Below are positions 1 to 9,806 of a DNA stretch of 64,000 bases, piece after piece. Both the position numbers and the translations under genes were made by a program. Where the stretch lies: NCBI GenBank assembly GCA_029948255.1, contig JALIZF010001755.1:186001-250000 (forward strand), in the 5' to 3' direction. Each line of letters starts with the position of its first letter. The stretch's first letter is position 1. The DNA comes from Telmatactis stephensoni. Taxonomy: Eukaryota; Cnidaria; Anthozoa; Actiniaria; Isophelliidae. The notes beneath the pieces were generated by a model. That model did not search any database. It worked only from the letters and a program-made list of their open reading frames with translations, and was not told the DNA's origin.

Positions 1-182
1 AGACAGAAATACAAACAAAGAACAAAAATAAGAAAAATATAGAAGAAAAAATTATAAAATACAACAGAAAGCCTCTTGGACCAGGGTACGTTTTCACGAA
101 TAGTTGGAATATCCAAGTCAATTTCGATTTCTCCAGCTTTGGAAGAAATTCCTCCTCGGTTTTCACTCTCTTCGGGCTTATA

Positions 183-1175
183 TTATCTTCGGAAGTCGCG
201 TCGTGCATGAATTCTAACTGATTTGCATAATACCATTGTTTTCAGTTTACTACGGAAATTTCGACTACTTATCGAGTACAAGACAGGATTCACAGCCGAG
301 TTCATAACTTGTAGAGTCAGCAACCATAGAAAGGTTCTCTCGCTGAAGACAGAGGTAATGCCACAAAATAACAATGCCAGCCACGTTGCCCATGGCAACC
401 AAAAAATATTGAAAGCTACAGCAACACTAACTGTGAGTTTGGTTACTTGCCGTCTTGACCGAAGAAGAGCTAAGTTGGTGCCTTTTTGCTGTGCTTTTGG
501 ACACCAGAGAATTTTAAATATCTTGAGTGAAGTTGTGACGATGACGATCATTTGGAGGACATATGCTGACAGCAGCTCAAGAATGATGGAGATTTGTGGT
601 GGGAAACCTTGGGAAATAATAAGGTTATGGCACGACAATTCATTATCTTCATCCATGTTAGCATCTGCGACGAACAATACAACATGAATGGAGAGCAAAA
701 TACAAAACACCCAAATTAAAATAATTGTCGTTATAGCTTTTCTTTTTGTGATAAAACTCTTGTATTTCAGCGGATGTTTTATCGCCAAAAATCTCTCAAA
801 GGAAATCGTAGCAATTGTAGTGATAGAGATTTTCCCAAAAATATCGCTTGTACAAAAAGTAATTTGACAAGTAATGACTTTGAAAACGATGGGAACAGAG
901 CTAAACATGTCGTAGAAGTTGTTTGTTACGATGAAACTACCATAGAACACAGCGCCTCCAAGACCAGTCATGAAGTCTGCGACAGCCATATTTAGTAGCA
1001 TCATATTAAAGACTGTATGTAGGTCCTTGTGTTTTGCTATCAAAGATATCACCAGAGAATTTCCGATTAATGAAGTCACAATTGAAAGAACTACCAACAA
1101 ATGGAATATTACTTTGTCTAAAACCCCTTGAAAAGGCGTTCCCAGAGAAAATGTAAAATTAGTCTCGTTTGACAT
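183..1175 (-). CDS. Rhodopsin-family (class A) G-protein-coupled receptor, orphan
   Basis: A single-exon frame of 330 residues with seven hydrophobic segments, i.e. a plasma-membrane receptor signalling through heterotrimeric G proteins. Class A landmarks are visible: GNS in TM1 (N39), NMAVAD in TM2 (D67), Cys103 before TM3 and Cys182 in extracellular loop 2 as the usual disulfide pair, ERF at 127-129 in place of DRY, FWLP at 258-261 in place of CWxP, and NPVLY at 296-300 in TM7 followed by an FRSK helix-8 start. The N-terminus has two N-glycosylation sequons (NET, NFT). The length is typical of intronless cnidarian amine/melatonin-like orphan receptors. The ligand cannot be named. The stop lies 182 bases from the window edge and no neighbour suggests a shared function. 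Confidence 0.9.
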   Translation of the reverse strand: MSNETNFTFSLGTPFQGVLDKVIFHLLVVLSIVTSLIGNSLVISLIAKHKDLHTVFNMMLLNMAVADFMTGLGGAVFYGSFIVTNNFYDMFSSVPIVFKVITCQITFCTSDIFGKISITTIATISFERFLAIKHPLKYKSFITKRKAITTIILIWVFCILLSIHVVLFVADANMDEDNELSCHNLIISQGFPPQISIILELLSAYVLQMIVIVTTSLKIFKILWCPKAQQKGTNLALLRSRRQVTKLTVSVAVAFNIFWLPWATWLALLFCGITSVFSERTFLWLLTLQVMNSAVNPVLYSISSRNFRSKLKTMVLCKSVRIHARRDFRR

Positions 1176-3422
1176 TTCTTTCTTGATTTTCAGGCTTGCA
1201 AATTCAAATGTTTATCAACTTCGTCGAATTAATTTTTGGACAATCCGAATTTGATTAGTGACTTTATTTTCACTTATCAATAAACCATTTGGACAGAACC
1301 AAGATTCTTTTTAGAGTTAAGGCAGATGCTTTTGTGAACTGTAACATCGATATGACTTTCCTTATCCGCTGGGTTTTTTCGTTTTCGTCAAAACGTCTTG
1401 ATTATGTCTCGATTTACTCCAAAACAAAAAGAGCTTTCATTGGAAATTCTTCCAAAATCTCCAAAGAGATGTAATTAATAAATCCTCTCGATCTGGCTCA
1501 AAGACTACGGTTTTGAAGCGTGGCACTTGCGTCGGAACACCCAATTACGTCGACTCCTCGCTCCAGGAATAGATATGTTCCGGTGCAATATCTATAAGGA
1601 GAGCAAAAATGAATTGATGTTTGCTCTTAAATATCACAGATCAACCAATTGGCGTCGAATATCACGTGACAGGAGGGTATTTGATTATGTTCGTGATATT
1701 CATACTAAAATATATACGTCTGAACAAATGGTGGAGTTACTGATTGAAGGGATTCAGGTTCAGGATTTAATTTTTTTTTGTTTTCCGATCTTTTTCTTTT
1801 CTTCCTTTCTTTTCTTTGTCTTTTTTCTTTTTGAAATATACATCATATGAATCGTACAAATTCAATTATCCAAAACCGTTTAAATAGGATTCCTTTAATA
1901 TCAAAACAGGTCAGCATACACTTGAAATGACAACTGAATGATATTACCAGCAGTTGAAGACCGACTGATCATGATATTTTCAGGAGAGATTGATTTTCCT
2001 GTCACACATGGACAGAATGCGATAAAACTTGACGGTTTGTTTGTTTTCATTCTATTTTCATTGCATGGAAGATAAATTTTGACTATACATTGTCAAAATG
2101 ATTTTTAACCTCGTATCATCCTCTGAAACTTACCTGAAATTGTTTGGCTTATCTCCCTTTTTTAATTTACTAGTTAAAATTGACTCGACGTTATCAGTTG
2201 AATCAGTGGCGCCGATAAGAGTTCTTAGTAATAGAATTGCTCTTCGTTCCGGTATCTCACAGTCAGTTCAGGTAACAATGAACGTTTAATTATAAAAGTA
2301 ATAAAAATAGCCAAAGTCAATGGTTTGTTAGTGAATACGCGGATCTCGTAAATTACTCTCCGAAGTGCTCACAAATACTTGGTGTTAATAATACAATGTA
2401 CCGATGTAATTTTAATTACCAAAACAAATCATAATTATACACGTACATTTTTGTAACGAGCATTAATGCTCATCAATGTCTCGTTTCTAAATAAAGTTAT
2501 TCTATTCTATTCATTAGATAAAAACTTGTTAATAATGTATAAAGATGTGTGTATTACTAACTGTAATTTGTACAAATGACAGACAGGAAGGTGGTCTGAG
2601 TTTCTTATTTGAAAGTCGACTGGGGGTCTTCGCAAATAATACGATGTTTTCTTATATTTTTGAAAGTCGATCTACTTCTTTTATACGCGGAAGATGGTGG
2701 TTTCTTTCAGTCAATTTTAAAGACAATTTGTTGCGCATTTATTGGCCTTTGAAGGTCGCTAACGAGATCTACGCAAATAATGCATGCGTAGGTAGTCTCT
2801 TTAAAAGATTCTAATTTAATGAAAGTGTTTGCGTTTTCGTTAAGAACGCCTTCGTTTCCATGTGTACCGGGATACCAAAATATATTAATACTGTCAGCAA
2901 GTTTAGTTTCCTGCCCGTATATTTTTCTTCCTCAAACATCATAGGACGCTCTACAAGCAGAAAAAAGAATGTTTTTAAACTCCAATTACAAATGATCCTG
3001 GACACTTTGACGGACGGTAAATTAAAAGGACACTGATTATTTCTTTTTCGACAGCTTCGTGTTGCATAAACTGAATGCGAGAGAGAGTGAAGATAAGATA
3101 TAACCATTGAAAATTACATAGAAACACAAGGTTTGTAATTCTTATATGTATTCGGCAAACTTATCAATTATTTATCATTCCGCACTTCACTGAATATATA
3201 CATGCTGAAACTAGTTAGTTATTGATGATCGACTTCTGCAAATCTAGGAGTTGAAAACTTCTAAGGCTGATCCCGTCATGCTTCAGTATGGCCGCCATCT
3301 TGGTATATGATGACGATTCAATATGGCCGCCAAATTTACGTTATGTATCTTATGTAATACATTTGTTAATACGAACAAATAATTGATAGTATAATAATAC
3401 GTGACGTTTACAACATGAGCGG
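1176..3422. other. Intergenic stretch, no gene recognised
   Basis: AT-rich sequence. A frame at 1527-1850 (plus) has some non-repetitive composition before running into a T-rich tract; I do not recognise it and it has no clear start context. Near 2455-2512 an AATAAAG followed by repeated TTCTA resembles the 3' tail of a degraded non-LTR retroelement. This is weak evidence only. Confidence 0.4.
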
Positions 3423-3746
3423 CCGTGTTGTATCGGCATACACCTATTTCAAAAAAGGTTGTCACCGCTAAGAGCGATAGGCGATAGGTAATAGGTCATT
3501 CCAAGACCGCAAAGCACTATTGGTTTCTTAATTAAGCCATCCTAAATCTTTCTTTACACTCTTCCATCAAATATTTGGCAATTCTGATATGCAAATCAAT
3601 TAGAAATCAATAGTGCTTTGCGGTCTTGGAATGACCTATTACCAATCACCTATCGCCTATCGCTCTTAGCGGTGACAACCTTTTTTGAAATAGGGGTATA
3701 CAATCACGAGCCGAAGGCGAGTGATTGTAACTCTGATACAACACGG
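3423..3746. repeat. Foldback (MITE-like) element
   Basis: The outer repeats ccgtgttgtatc (3423-3434) and its complement (3735-3746) enclose a longer near-perfect inverted repeat of about 90 bases (from 3444 and up to 3693) with a short AT-rich loop. The right arm has a 4-base insertion, and the right outer segment carries about 25 extra bases. No coding capacity. It looks like a non-autonomous inverted-repeat element. Confidence 0.75.
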
Positions 3747-5110
3747 ATGCGAATGTTGTAAATGACTTAAAATACTCCAACACATATATATTTGAGTTGT
3801 TCCCGGAAAGAAAATCAAAAATATCTTTATTTATCTTAGAGAAAATCGAGGTTAAAGTTGATGTAAATTAGGATGAATCTGTATGAGATATAAAACACTC
3901 GTCACGGTTGCGATTTTCATTGTGTTTGCCTTATGAATTATTAATTAGTATTTTAAATGAACTGATATGACAATATGTAATGTATCAGTTTTAGTTTTTT
4001 TAAATATACATGACAAATTCAGATTTACTTGGTACAAGCTAGTTTATTGAATAACCGTAGACTGTTAATTGAGATATCAGGATGGCTTATATGTAGTTTA
4101 ACTGAAAATTATTTGTTCTCGCGAATGAAAAAAAAAAAAAAAATTGCAGAAAGTTCAAAAGTTTGAACTTTTCTCTATAATATTTTAAATTTAAATTATT
4201 TAATATGTTAATTTTAAATTATGTTGCCAGAGTGATGATGCTATTTTTCTCTGCAACTCAGCCGAGAAAAACACTGACTCTTTACTATTAACAGCCGCGG
4301 CAAGATCTAGAAAACTGAATAGCACAGCGTGAAAGAGCCGGGAAGCATATAGTTAATAATGCAGACTAAGTTTTTTCATATTTTTACTAAGTGAAGTTCA
4401 TGTTCTACATACATTCTCTCATTAATTTTATTAGCTTTGGCCTGTGGTTTAAACTGCATCAGTGAGAAGTATACTGATCATGAATTTGAGTTTTCTTTAC
4501 TGAATAGACGACTTTCAAAAATGGCGGCGTAGTACATGAGAACGAGGCCAAAAAGGCCTTGTTACCAGAAAATAAGCGTGGCGACACTTCTATTACTATC
4601 AAAGACGATGTGTTCCTCTTCCTTTTAAAATACCTATTTTATGTGCATTTTACAGGATAATTTTTATATATTTAGAATCATTTGATGCGATGTTGATTTT
4701 GGAGGCCTTTCTGGCCTCGTTATCGTGAACAATGAGCCCGCCATTTTTGAAAGTCGTCTATGAATATGAATTTTATTAGCTTGGGCTACCTGTGGTCTAA
4801 ACATCAGTCAGATGTTTTAATTTTTAAAATTTGATTTTTAAAATCATTAGAAATCCCTTAATTTTCATCAAAATTTTCTTTTGTATTACCAAACACACAA
4901 ACACTAAGTCTGTCGTGAACTATCTGTACCTGTCACGTTATATCTCAGTAGCTAATAGTTCGGGCTTCCTGTGGCGTCTCAGTGAAACTCCTATATTTTT
5001 ACCAAAATACTCTTATTCTTCATCTAAATCGATATTTGAATTAAAATACACTGAAAAAAGAATGATAGAAGAAAAGAGGAATCCGGAGAGAAAGAAAAAA
5101 GAAGAACTTC
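3747..5110. other. Intergenic stretch with a second foldback element, no gene seen
   Basis: Contains a poly-A run near 4129-4142 and the foldback element at 4504-4761. A short direct repeat (ATTAGCTT followed by a CCTGTGGT motif) lies on both sides of that element, near 4432 and 4776. The rest is AT-rich and unassigned. Confidence 0.5.
4504..4761. repeat. Short inverted-repeat element, possibly Tc1/mariner-type MITE
   Basis: Termini GACGACTTTCAAAAATGGCG and its reverse complement are each flanked by TA (TA|GACGAC ... GTCGTC|TA), which fits TA target-site use. An internal aggcc motif is also mirrored. About 258 bases, non-coding. Confidence 0.6.
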
Positions 5111-5184
5111 AGCCCCTGGAGAGATTCGAACTCTCGACCCCTGGTTTACAAGACCAGTGCTCTAACCACTGAGCTACAGAGGCT
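5111..5184 (-). tRNA. tRNA-Thr (anticodon UGU)
   Basis: Read on the minus strand, the 74 bases fold as a cloverleaf. The seven-pair acceptor stem is AGCCTCT with AGGGGCT, allowing G-T pairs. The D arm contains TAGCTCAGTGGTTAGAGC (A box), the anticodon arm is CTGGT-CTTGTAA-ACCAG with TGT at positions 34-36, and the T arm contains GAGAGTTCGAATCTCTC (B box). No intron. The intact A and B boxes suggest a functional RNA polymerase III gene. CCA is not encoded, as expected in eukaryotes. Confidence 0.93.
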
Positions 5185-5450
5185 TTCGGTGTGGTGGTGA
5201 GGCGAATTTAAAGTTTTATTCGTAAATTCGAAAATGTAGAATTTTAACAAACTATTCCTTTCTACCAAAATTCCAAAATCTACTTTTCTATACAGATTTC
5301 ATTTTAGAAAAGATTAGCTATGTTATTTTTATTCTTTTCTTCTGATAACCGCTAATCATTACTGTGGTCTCACATTCACACCTCGAATACGGCTTGATGT
5401 TTGTGTGGAAAAATAAACAGATAAAAATTGTTTATATTTGCGAATAACAG

Positions 5451-5520
5451 TGTATGTAGATCAGTGGTAAAAGCACTGGTCTTTTAAACCAGGGTGTCCG
5501 AGTCTCTCTAGCTAGGCTCT
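5451..5520 (+). pseudogene. Degenerate tRNA-like sequence (anticodon-like TTT)
   Basis: GTAGATCAGTGGTAAAAGCA resembles a D arm/A box, and CTGGTCTTTTAAACCAG forms an anticodon arm nearly identical to that of the tRNA-Thr 270 bases upstream, but with TTT. The T arm and acceptor stem are eroded and there is no GTTCGA box. Probably a dead tRNA copy or SINE head. Confidence 0.6.
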
Positions 5521-7156
5521 AATTCTATTTTTGCAATTTTGCAAGACTGTGTCCATCGGTTAGCCGTATTTGAACGCTTGTTATGCTCTCCGAAGTTCCT
5601 CTTTCTCTGATTATGTAAAGGACAGTTTTTTTGTTTTTGTTTTTGTTTTTGTTTTTTTCCAGAGAGTTAGACCTCCTTGGGTGGCCAGTGTATCTCGAGC
5701 ATTTTATATAAACCTTTTCTTCTTCCCCCTGTCCGCTAGACGCTCTAGGTCCACAAGAGCGATCGGGAGAAGTTGAGTCACTACAGAGAATTATTGGTGA
5801 TGGGGGAAGATAACAAAGTCTTCTAGTAACTTCATCTCAAAAATCACAGCGGTTCTTTGATGCGGGTTTCTTACTGTATGGCAGTTTCTACAATTCATTT
5901 GATTCCTGATTTGTAAAACTTTGATTCAGTTATTGTCATCCTCAATCTTTATAAACTATTTGGTATATTATCATGGAGCGATCTGATTGGTCGACAATCG
6001 TGTGTTATTCAAGTACAGACGACTTCACAGACTATTTCGCGCGCATTGCTGGATTGGTTGTAATAATTTGATAAATATTATGTCTATCCATAGCCACTCA
6101 ATAAAAGGTTCGGTGCTCATCTTTTTTTCAGAATTTTTTTTGAGTTCATATAATTTTTTACCTCCTTCCTTGTTAGGATTATTCAGTTTGAATCTTAAAA
6201 TATCGAGCTATGCCCTGCACTAACAACAAAAGTTGGATGAATTTGAAGACTCCTGCTTTCTGGCCAAATCAGTCAACACTTTCTTTTTTCCATCGAAAAA
6301 GGAGGACAAGGAAGCTCTACAAATTTATCCGTATTTATGTTATCTTAATATATGAAAAAACTCGCAAATTCACAACATTAGGTTTGTCAACAGCTTATAG
6401 TCGCTAACACTAACTGATAAAAACGGGAAACTCCTTGATGTAATGAGCTGAAAAGTGAAGCTGTTTTGGCGTCATTTATCATATTAAAACGTTCAAACAG
6501 GAAACAAAACACACTCAATACTCAACACGCGACAAAAGCTACAGGTGTTTATAAGTCTCCTGTAATTATATTTATGGAATTACATCTCTAATACACTTAC
6601 TACAGACTTTGTAGTTTTATTTTAAGTTCTATGTCTTCTAACAATCAGATATTTTCTCTGAATAATGTGAAATAGTTTTCTTCTTTGATATGTTTAGTTA
6701 TATTTTCCTCATTTTTGACAATATCTTGCGCTTTATCATTTAATATATTCAAACTCAATGAACTAAAATTCAAACAAAACATATATTTATAAAATAGGGA
6801 ATATACAAAAGAAAATTGTCGAAAATTGCATTAAAAATTGCAACGTAACAGTGTTTGGAACCTGTTTTCAATAAAAACTGTTGAATATAAACAAAATGTT
6901 CTATCTTTGTTACACGCTATTGTCATCGTTGAACGCTTAATTTAATAATCAAATGTTATAGTTTTTCGACCTCCTTTCTCGACTCAATATTATATCCTCG
7001 AGAATTCAATCCATACCTCTTCAAAGAGTGCAGTGATTTCATTTTAGTCAGTAATTTTGTCCGCTTCAACTGGTTTTGTTTCGCTACATATAAGTCAGAA
7101 ATCAGAAATGTCGGAAAAATTCATACTTGCGTTGCAAGCGATGCTTTTCGTCTGCG
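5521..7156. other. Intergenic stretch, no gene seen
   Basis: AT-rich. Near 5975-6070 is a degraded relative of the palindromic element family seen at 41240-41690 (CTGATTGGTCG motif). Short frames here are unconvincing. Confidence 0.4.
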
Positions 7157-7666
7157 TCAACTTGTTTTCTTTCCTCGGATAAGTGCAATAAGAGATTGAA
7201 GCATATCTCCTTCTAACATCCTTTCTGTAACCTTGTCTTTCTGTACACCAAAGCAAATGTGGCCACGGTACAGTTTTCTTCCAGGGGAATGTAAAACTCT
7301 TGGTAATTCGATGAACGACACTGGGATAACCTTTGAGTGAACCGCCTCCCTTCCACAATCCTTCAAATACCGATTAATCGTTTTTCCGTCAAAGTTGACT
7401 TCAATTCCTCCTTCGACTTTAAAAATCAAGCTCTGTTCGTTGTCAATAAGTTCTGTTGTCCTTGGAGAACAAATAAGGATAATACAATCACTGTTTTTGA
7501 GTTCTTTTTCAAGAGTAAGGCGTCGAGTTACAACATCCACTAAATCGACAATTTCTGCATCGCCGTCAGACTCGCTCTCTAAAACGGTTCGAAGTTTGTC
7601 AGCGTTTTCGGCGTTTTCTTCGCTAAATAGGAGTAAAACCCTCTTAAATGTCGTCCTCTTCGCCAT
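7157..7666 (-). CDS. Small protein with TIR/SEFIR-like fold pattern
   Basis: An intact 169-residue single-exon frame with a good start context (acaaaATGG). It has no signal peptide or membrane segment, so it is probably cytosolic. The pattern suggests a TIR or SEFIR domain: strand A KRVLLLFSEE (8-17) followed by a helix, an acidic EIVDLVDV region (39-46), a helix then CIILICSP (61-68) as a central hydrophobic strand, SKVIPVSFIELP (112-123) resembling the strand D segment, and a C-terminal amphipathic helix. TIR and SEFIR proteins act as signalling adaptors through domain-domain contacts. I infer the family from spacing and hydrophobicity, not from a decisive motif, and a different Rossmann-like domain is possible. 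The start lies 65 bases from the left edge of the tandem duplication, which does not include this gene. Confidence 0.45.
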   Translation of the reverse strand: MAKRTTFKRVLLLFSEENAENADKLRTVLESESDGDAEIVDLVDVVTRRLTLEKELKNSDCIILICSPRTTELIDNEQSLIFKVEGGIEVNFDGKTINRYLKDCGREAVHSKVIPVSFIELPRVLHSPGRKLYRGHICFGVQKDKVTERMLEGDMLQSLIALIRGKKTS

Positions 7667-8847
7667 TTTGTCGTGAATTTATCAATAAATAATGCCCCTC
7701 GTGTATCAGTGACCGCAGGTACGGTCGCAAACCGGCTTTCAGTGATTATTGTGGTAACTAGGAAACCTGCGTCCTCGATAAAAATCCACGAACTTGAATT
7801 GAAATGCAAGACGAGGAATTAAACTAATCAGTTTTTTCCGAGTTGAATTTATAATAATGTTTTGATAGATTTGAAAGTAAAATGTATTTCATTTGAGAAC
7901 GAAACCTTCAAGTTGTGTTTCGATATTTGTTGAGGGTTCGCAACAGCTGTAGAACAGTTCTGAAAGATAGTACTGATTCATCAAAAATGTACTATATTTC
8001 ATTTTCTTAAGACAAGATTATTTACTTGGCATCCCAGTAAAAACTCAACACATTCTATAGCATATTGTATCGAAAAAGTAAAATTTTAAACGGATTTGTT
8101 TAAAGTATTTTTCCAAGTTTTACAAACAGCTGGTGCGCGAAGGAATCCATGAAAAATAAAATTTGTCAAAAATATTGGCACTGATTTTTCATTTTCGAAA
8201 CTTGACATTCTACATTTCTGTAAAACCGAAATTGAGTTTTTCAGGGAGTGAAACAAGGTTAGAAGTATCTCAGACACTAAAAGGCGCCGCCATAATGAGA
8301 CACTAGGATCACCAAATAAGGAGATTTCATATTTTCAGGAGAAATGTGTATATATCTCCAACATTTCATGGGCTTCCTGCTAACATTTTTTTGCAGGAAG
8401 AAGCGACAAGAAACTGGCGATAATATTTTTTAGGACGCGCGCGTACATCTGGGACATTTGGTACATAGCTTTTTCATATCTTCACTATACTAGTGAGAAT
8501 ATGGGAAATACGAGTGTTTGAGTTTCCGGTAAAACACTATTATCCATATAATAATTAATAATAATTGGGTGCTTATATATTCACTACGTCTCAATGCGCT
8601 TTACAATAGTTAACAAACCACGTGACAGTACACGTGACGTCATCGTACAAATCGCTATTGCTCTGAACCTTGCGAAAGTTGTTTTCTAACTCCTAAATAC
8701 GTATACATGTTTTTCAGCTCTTTGTTGTTGTTGTTGTTGTTGTTTTATTCTTTTTTCTTTTATTTTGGATGAACATTAACTCAGACTTTGCAAAATCCAT
8801 CTGGAAGCCCCTAACTCGAAAATCTAACTCGAAAGTTCGGCACCTTC

Positions 8848-8961
8848 TGGTTGTACGATCGAAGCTTGGATAAGTTATCCACTTGATAAGAGCTATAAAT
8901 TTTATCTGCTGGATAAGGATTTATCCGGCGGATAGCGCTTATCCAGGCTTCGTACAACCGG
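8848..8961. repeat. Foldback MITE
   Basis: Termini GGTTGTACGA and TCGTACAACC with inner AGCTTGGATAAG and CTTATCCAGGCT form a hairpin of about 110 bases with mirrored GGATAA motifs inside. Copy 2 has it at 16035-16148. In copy 3 only the right end survives (near 24962). Confidence 0.7.
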
Positions 8962-9064
8962 CTCCAGATGCAATGAAGTACCTCATTGTTAGTATGTTTC
9001 TTCTTAAATGGCCAGTCAATTAATTTGGCACTTCACCGGTTCATTAAAACGTAATTTCGTAACA

Positions 9065-9235
9065 TGAGAACTGAGTTTGTTTGATGTGTTTTTCTCTAAC
9101 TTGCCACAAGGGTTTTTTCTCTCTGAATTTTCCGTTTTTCTCCTCAGTCGCCAAAAATGAGTTGAGCATTGTATGTAATATTTTTAATGTATAGAAGTAG
9201 TAAGTTTGAGTGACAGCAAATGAAGAACACTTAAT
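9065..9235 (+). repeat. SINE-derived segment (tail part)
   Basis: Matches the body of the tRNA-headed SINE seen at 32455-32668: TTTGTTTGATGTGTT, a cttgccacaaggg motif, and a run of tctccg/tttcc ending CGCCAAAAATGAGTTGAG. The tRNA-like head is missing. Copies recur at 16252-16422 and 25066-25235. Confidence 0.55.
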
Positions 9236-9410
9236 TAGTACATGGATCTGCTGCTATTAAATGATTATTTATTTATTGAGTTTGTTATTATTGATTTGTG
9301 TTTTGCTTTATCAGTCTTTCAACTCATTTTGTTTCCGTGGTTTATTGATTATTTTTTCGTTTCATTCATTTGTTCTTCCTTGCTTTTTTCCTTCCTTGCT
9401 ATTTTTCTTT

Positions 9411-9476
9411 CTTTCCTTCCTTCCTTCCTCCCTCCCTCCCTCCCTATCTCCCTCCCTCCCTCCCTCCCTCCTTCCT
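9411..9476 (+). repeat. CCTT/CCCT microsatellite
   Basis: Pyrimidine-only simple repeat, repeated in copy 2 at 16598-16663. Frames across it (Leu/Pro/Ser/Phe-rich) are not genes. Confidence 0.9.
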
Positions 9477-9806
9477 TATTTCGAGTTTTTTAGTACGTTT
9501 ACTTTCCCTTCTCCCAACCCTCCCTCTGCTTCAGGGAACAAGGGCATACCATTGGGCTACCTGTGTTTTGTTTACGTCTGAGCGCACGTCTGGTTCGATA
9601 CGGTATCTTGAAAGGGTTCCAGCTTACCCACAAGCTATAGAATGTGAATTTATGTCTGAAAACCCTCTAGAACTGGCGAGAAGCAATGAAGAAGCAATGA
9701 AGTACATTTTTGACTATCCTAAAACGTACCGACGGTAAGGCTCTGACGGTAGAATATACAACCGAACTGGTCTGGATGTGACATCTTCTCGAACGAATCA
9801 TCATAT

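Larger units (their letters stand above)
7667..9806. other. Spacer upstream of ApeC copy 1, repeat-rich, no gene
   Basis: Holds the TIR-like gene's 5' flank, the left end of the duplication (7731), a foldback MITE (8848-8961), a SINE-derived segment (about 9065-9235) and a CCTT/CCCT microsatellite (9411-9476). The same stretch recurs at 14918-16993. The promoter of the ApeC gene should lie here, but no core element is evident. Confidence 0.6.

Noticed and set aside
1289..1850. Two plus-strand frames after the GPCR
   Set aside because: Not recognised as a family and broken by stops, and the second ends in T-rich low complexity. Kept only as a note.
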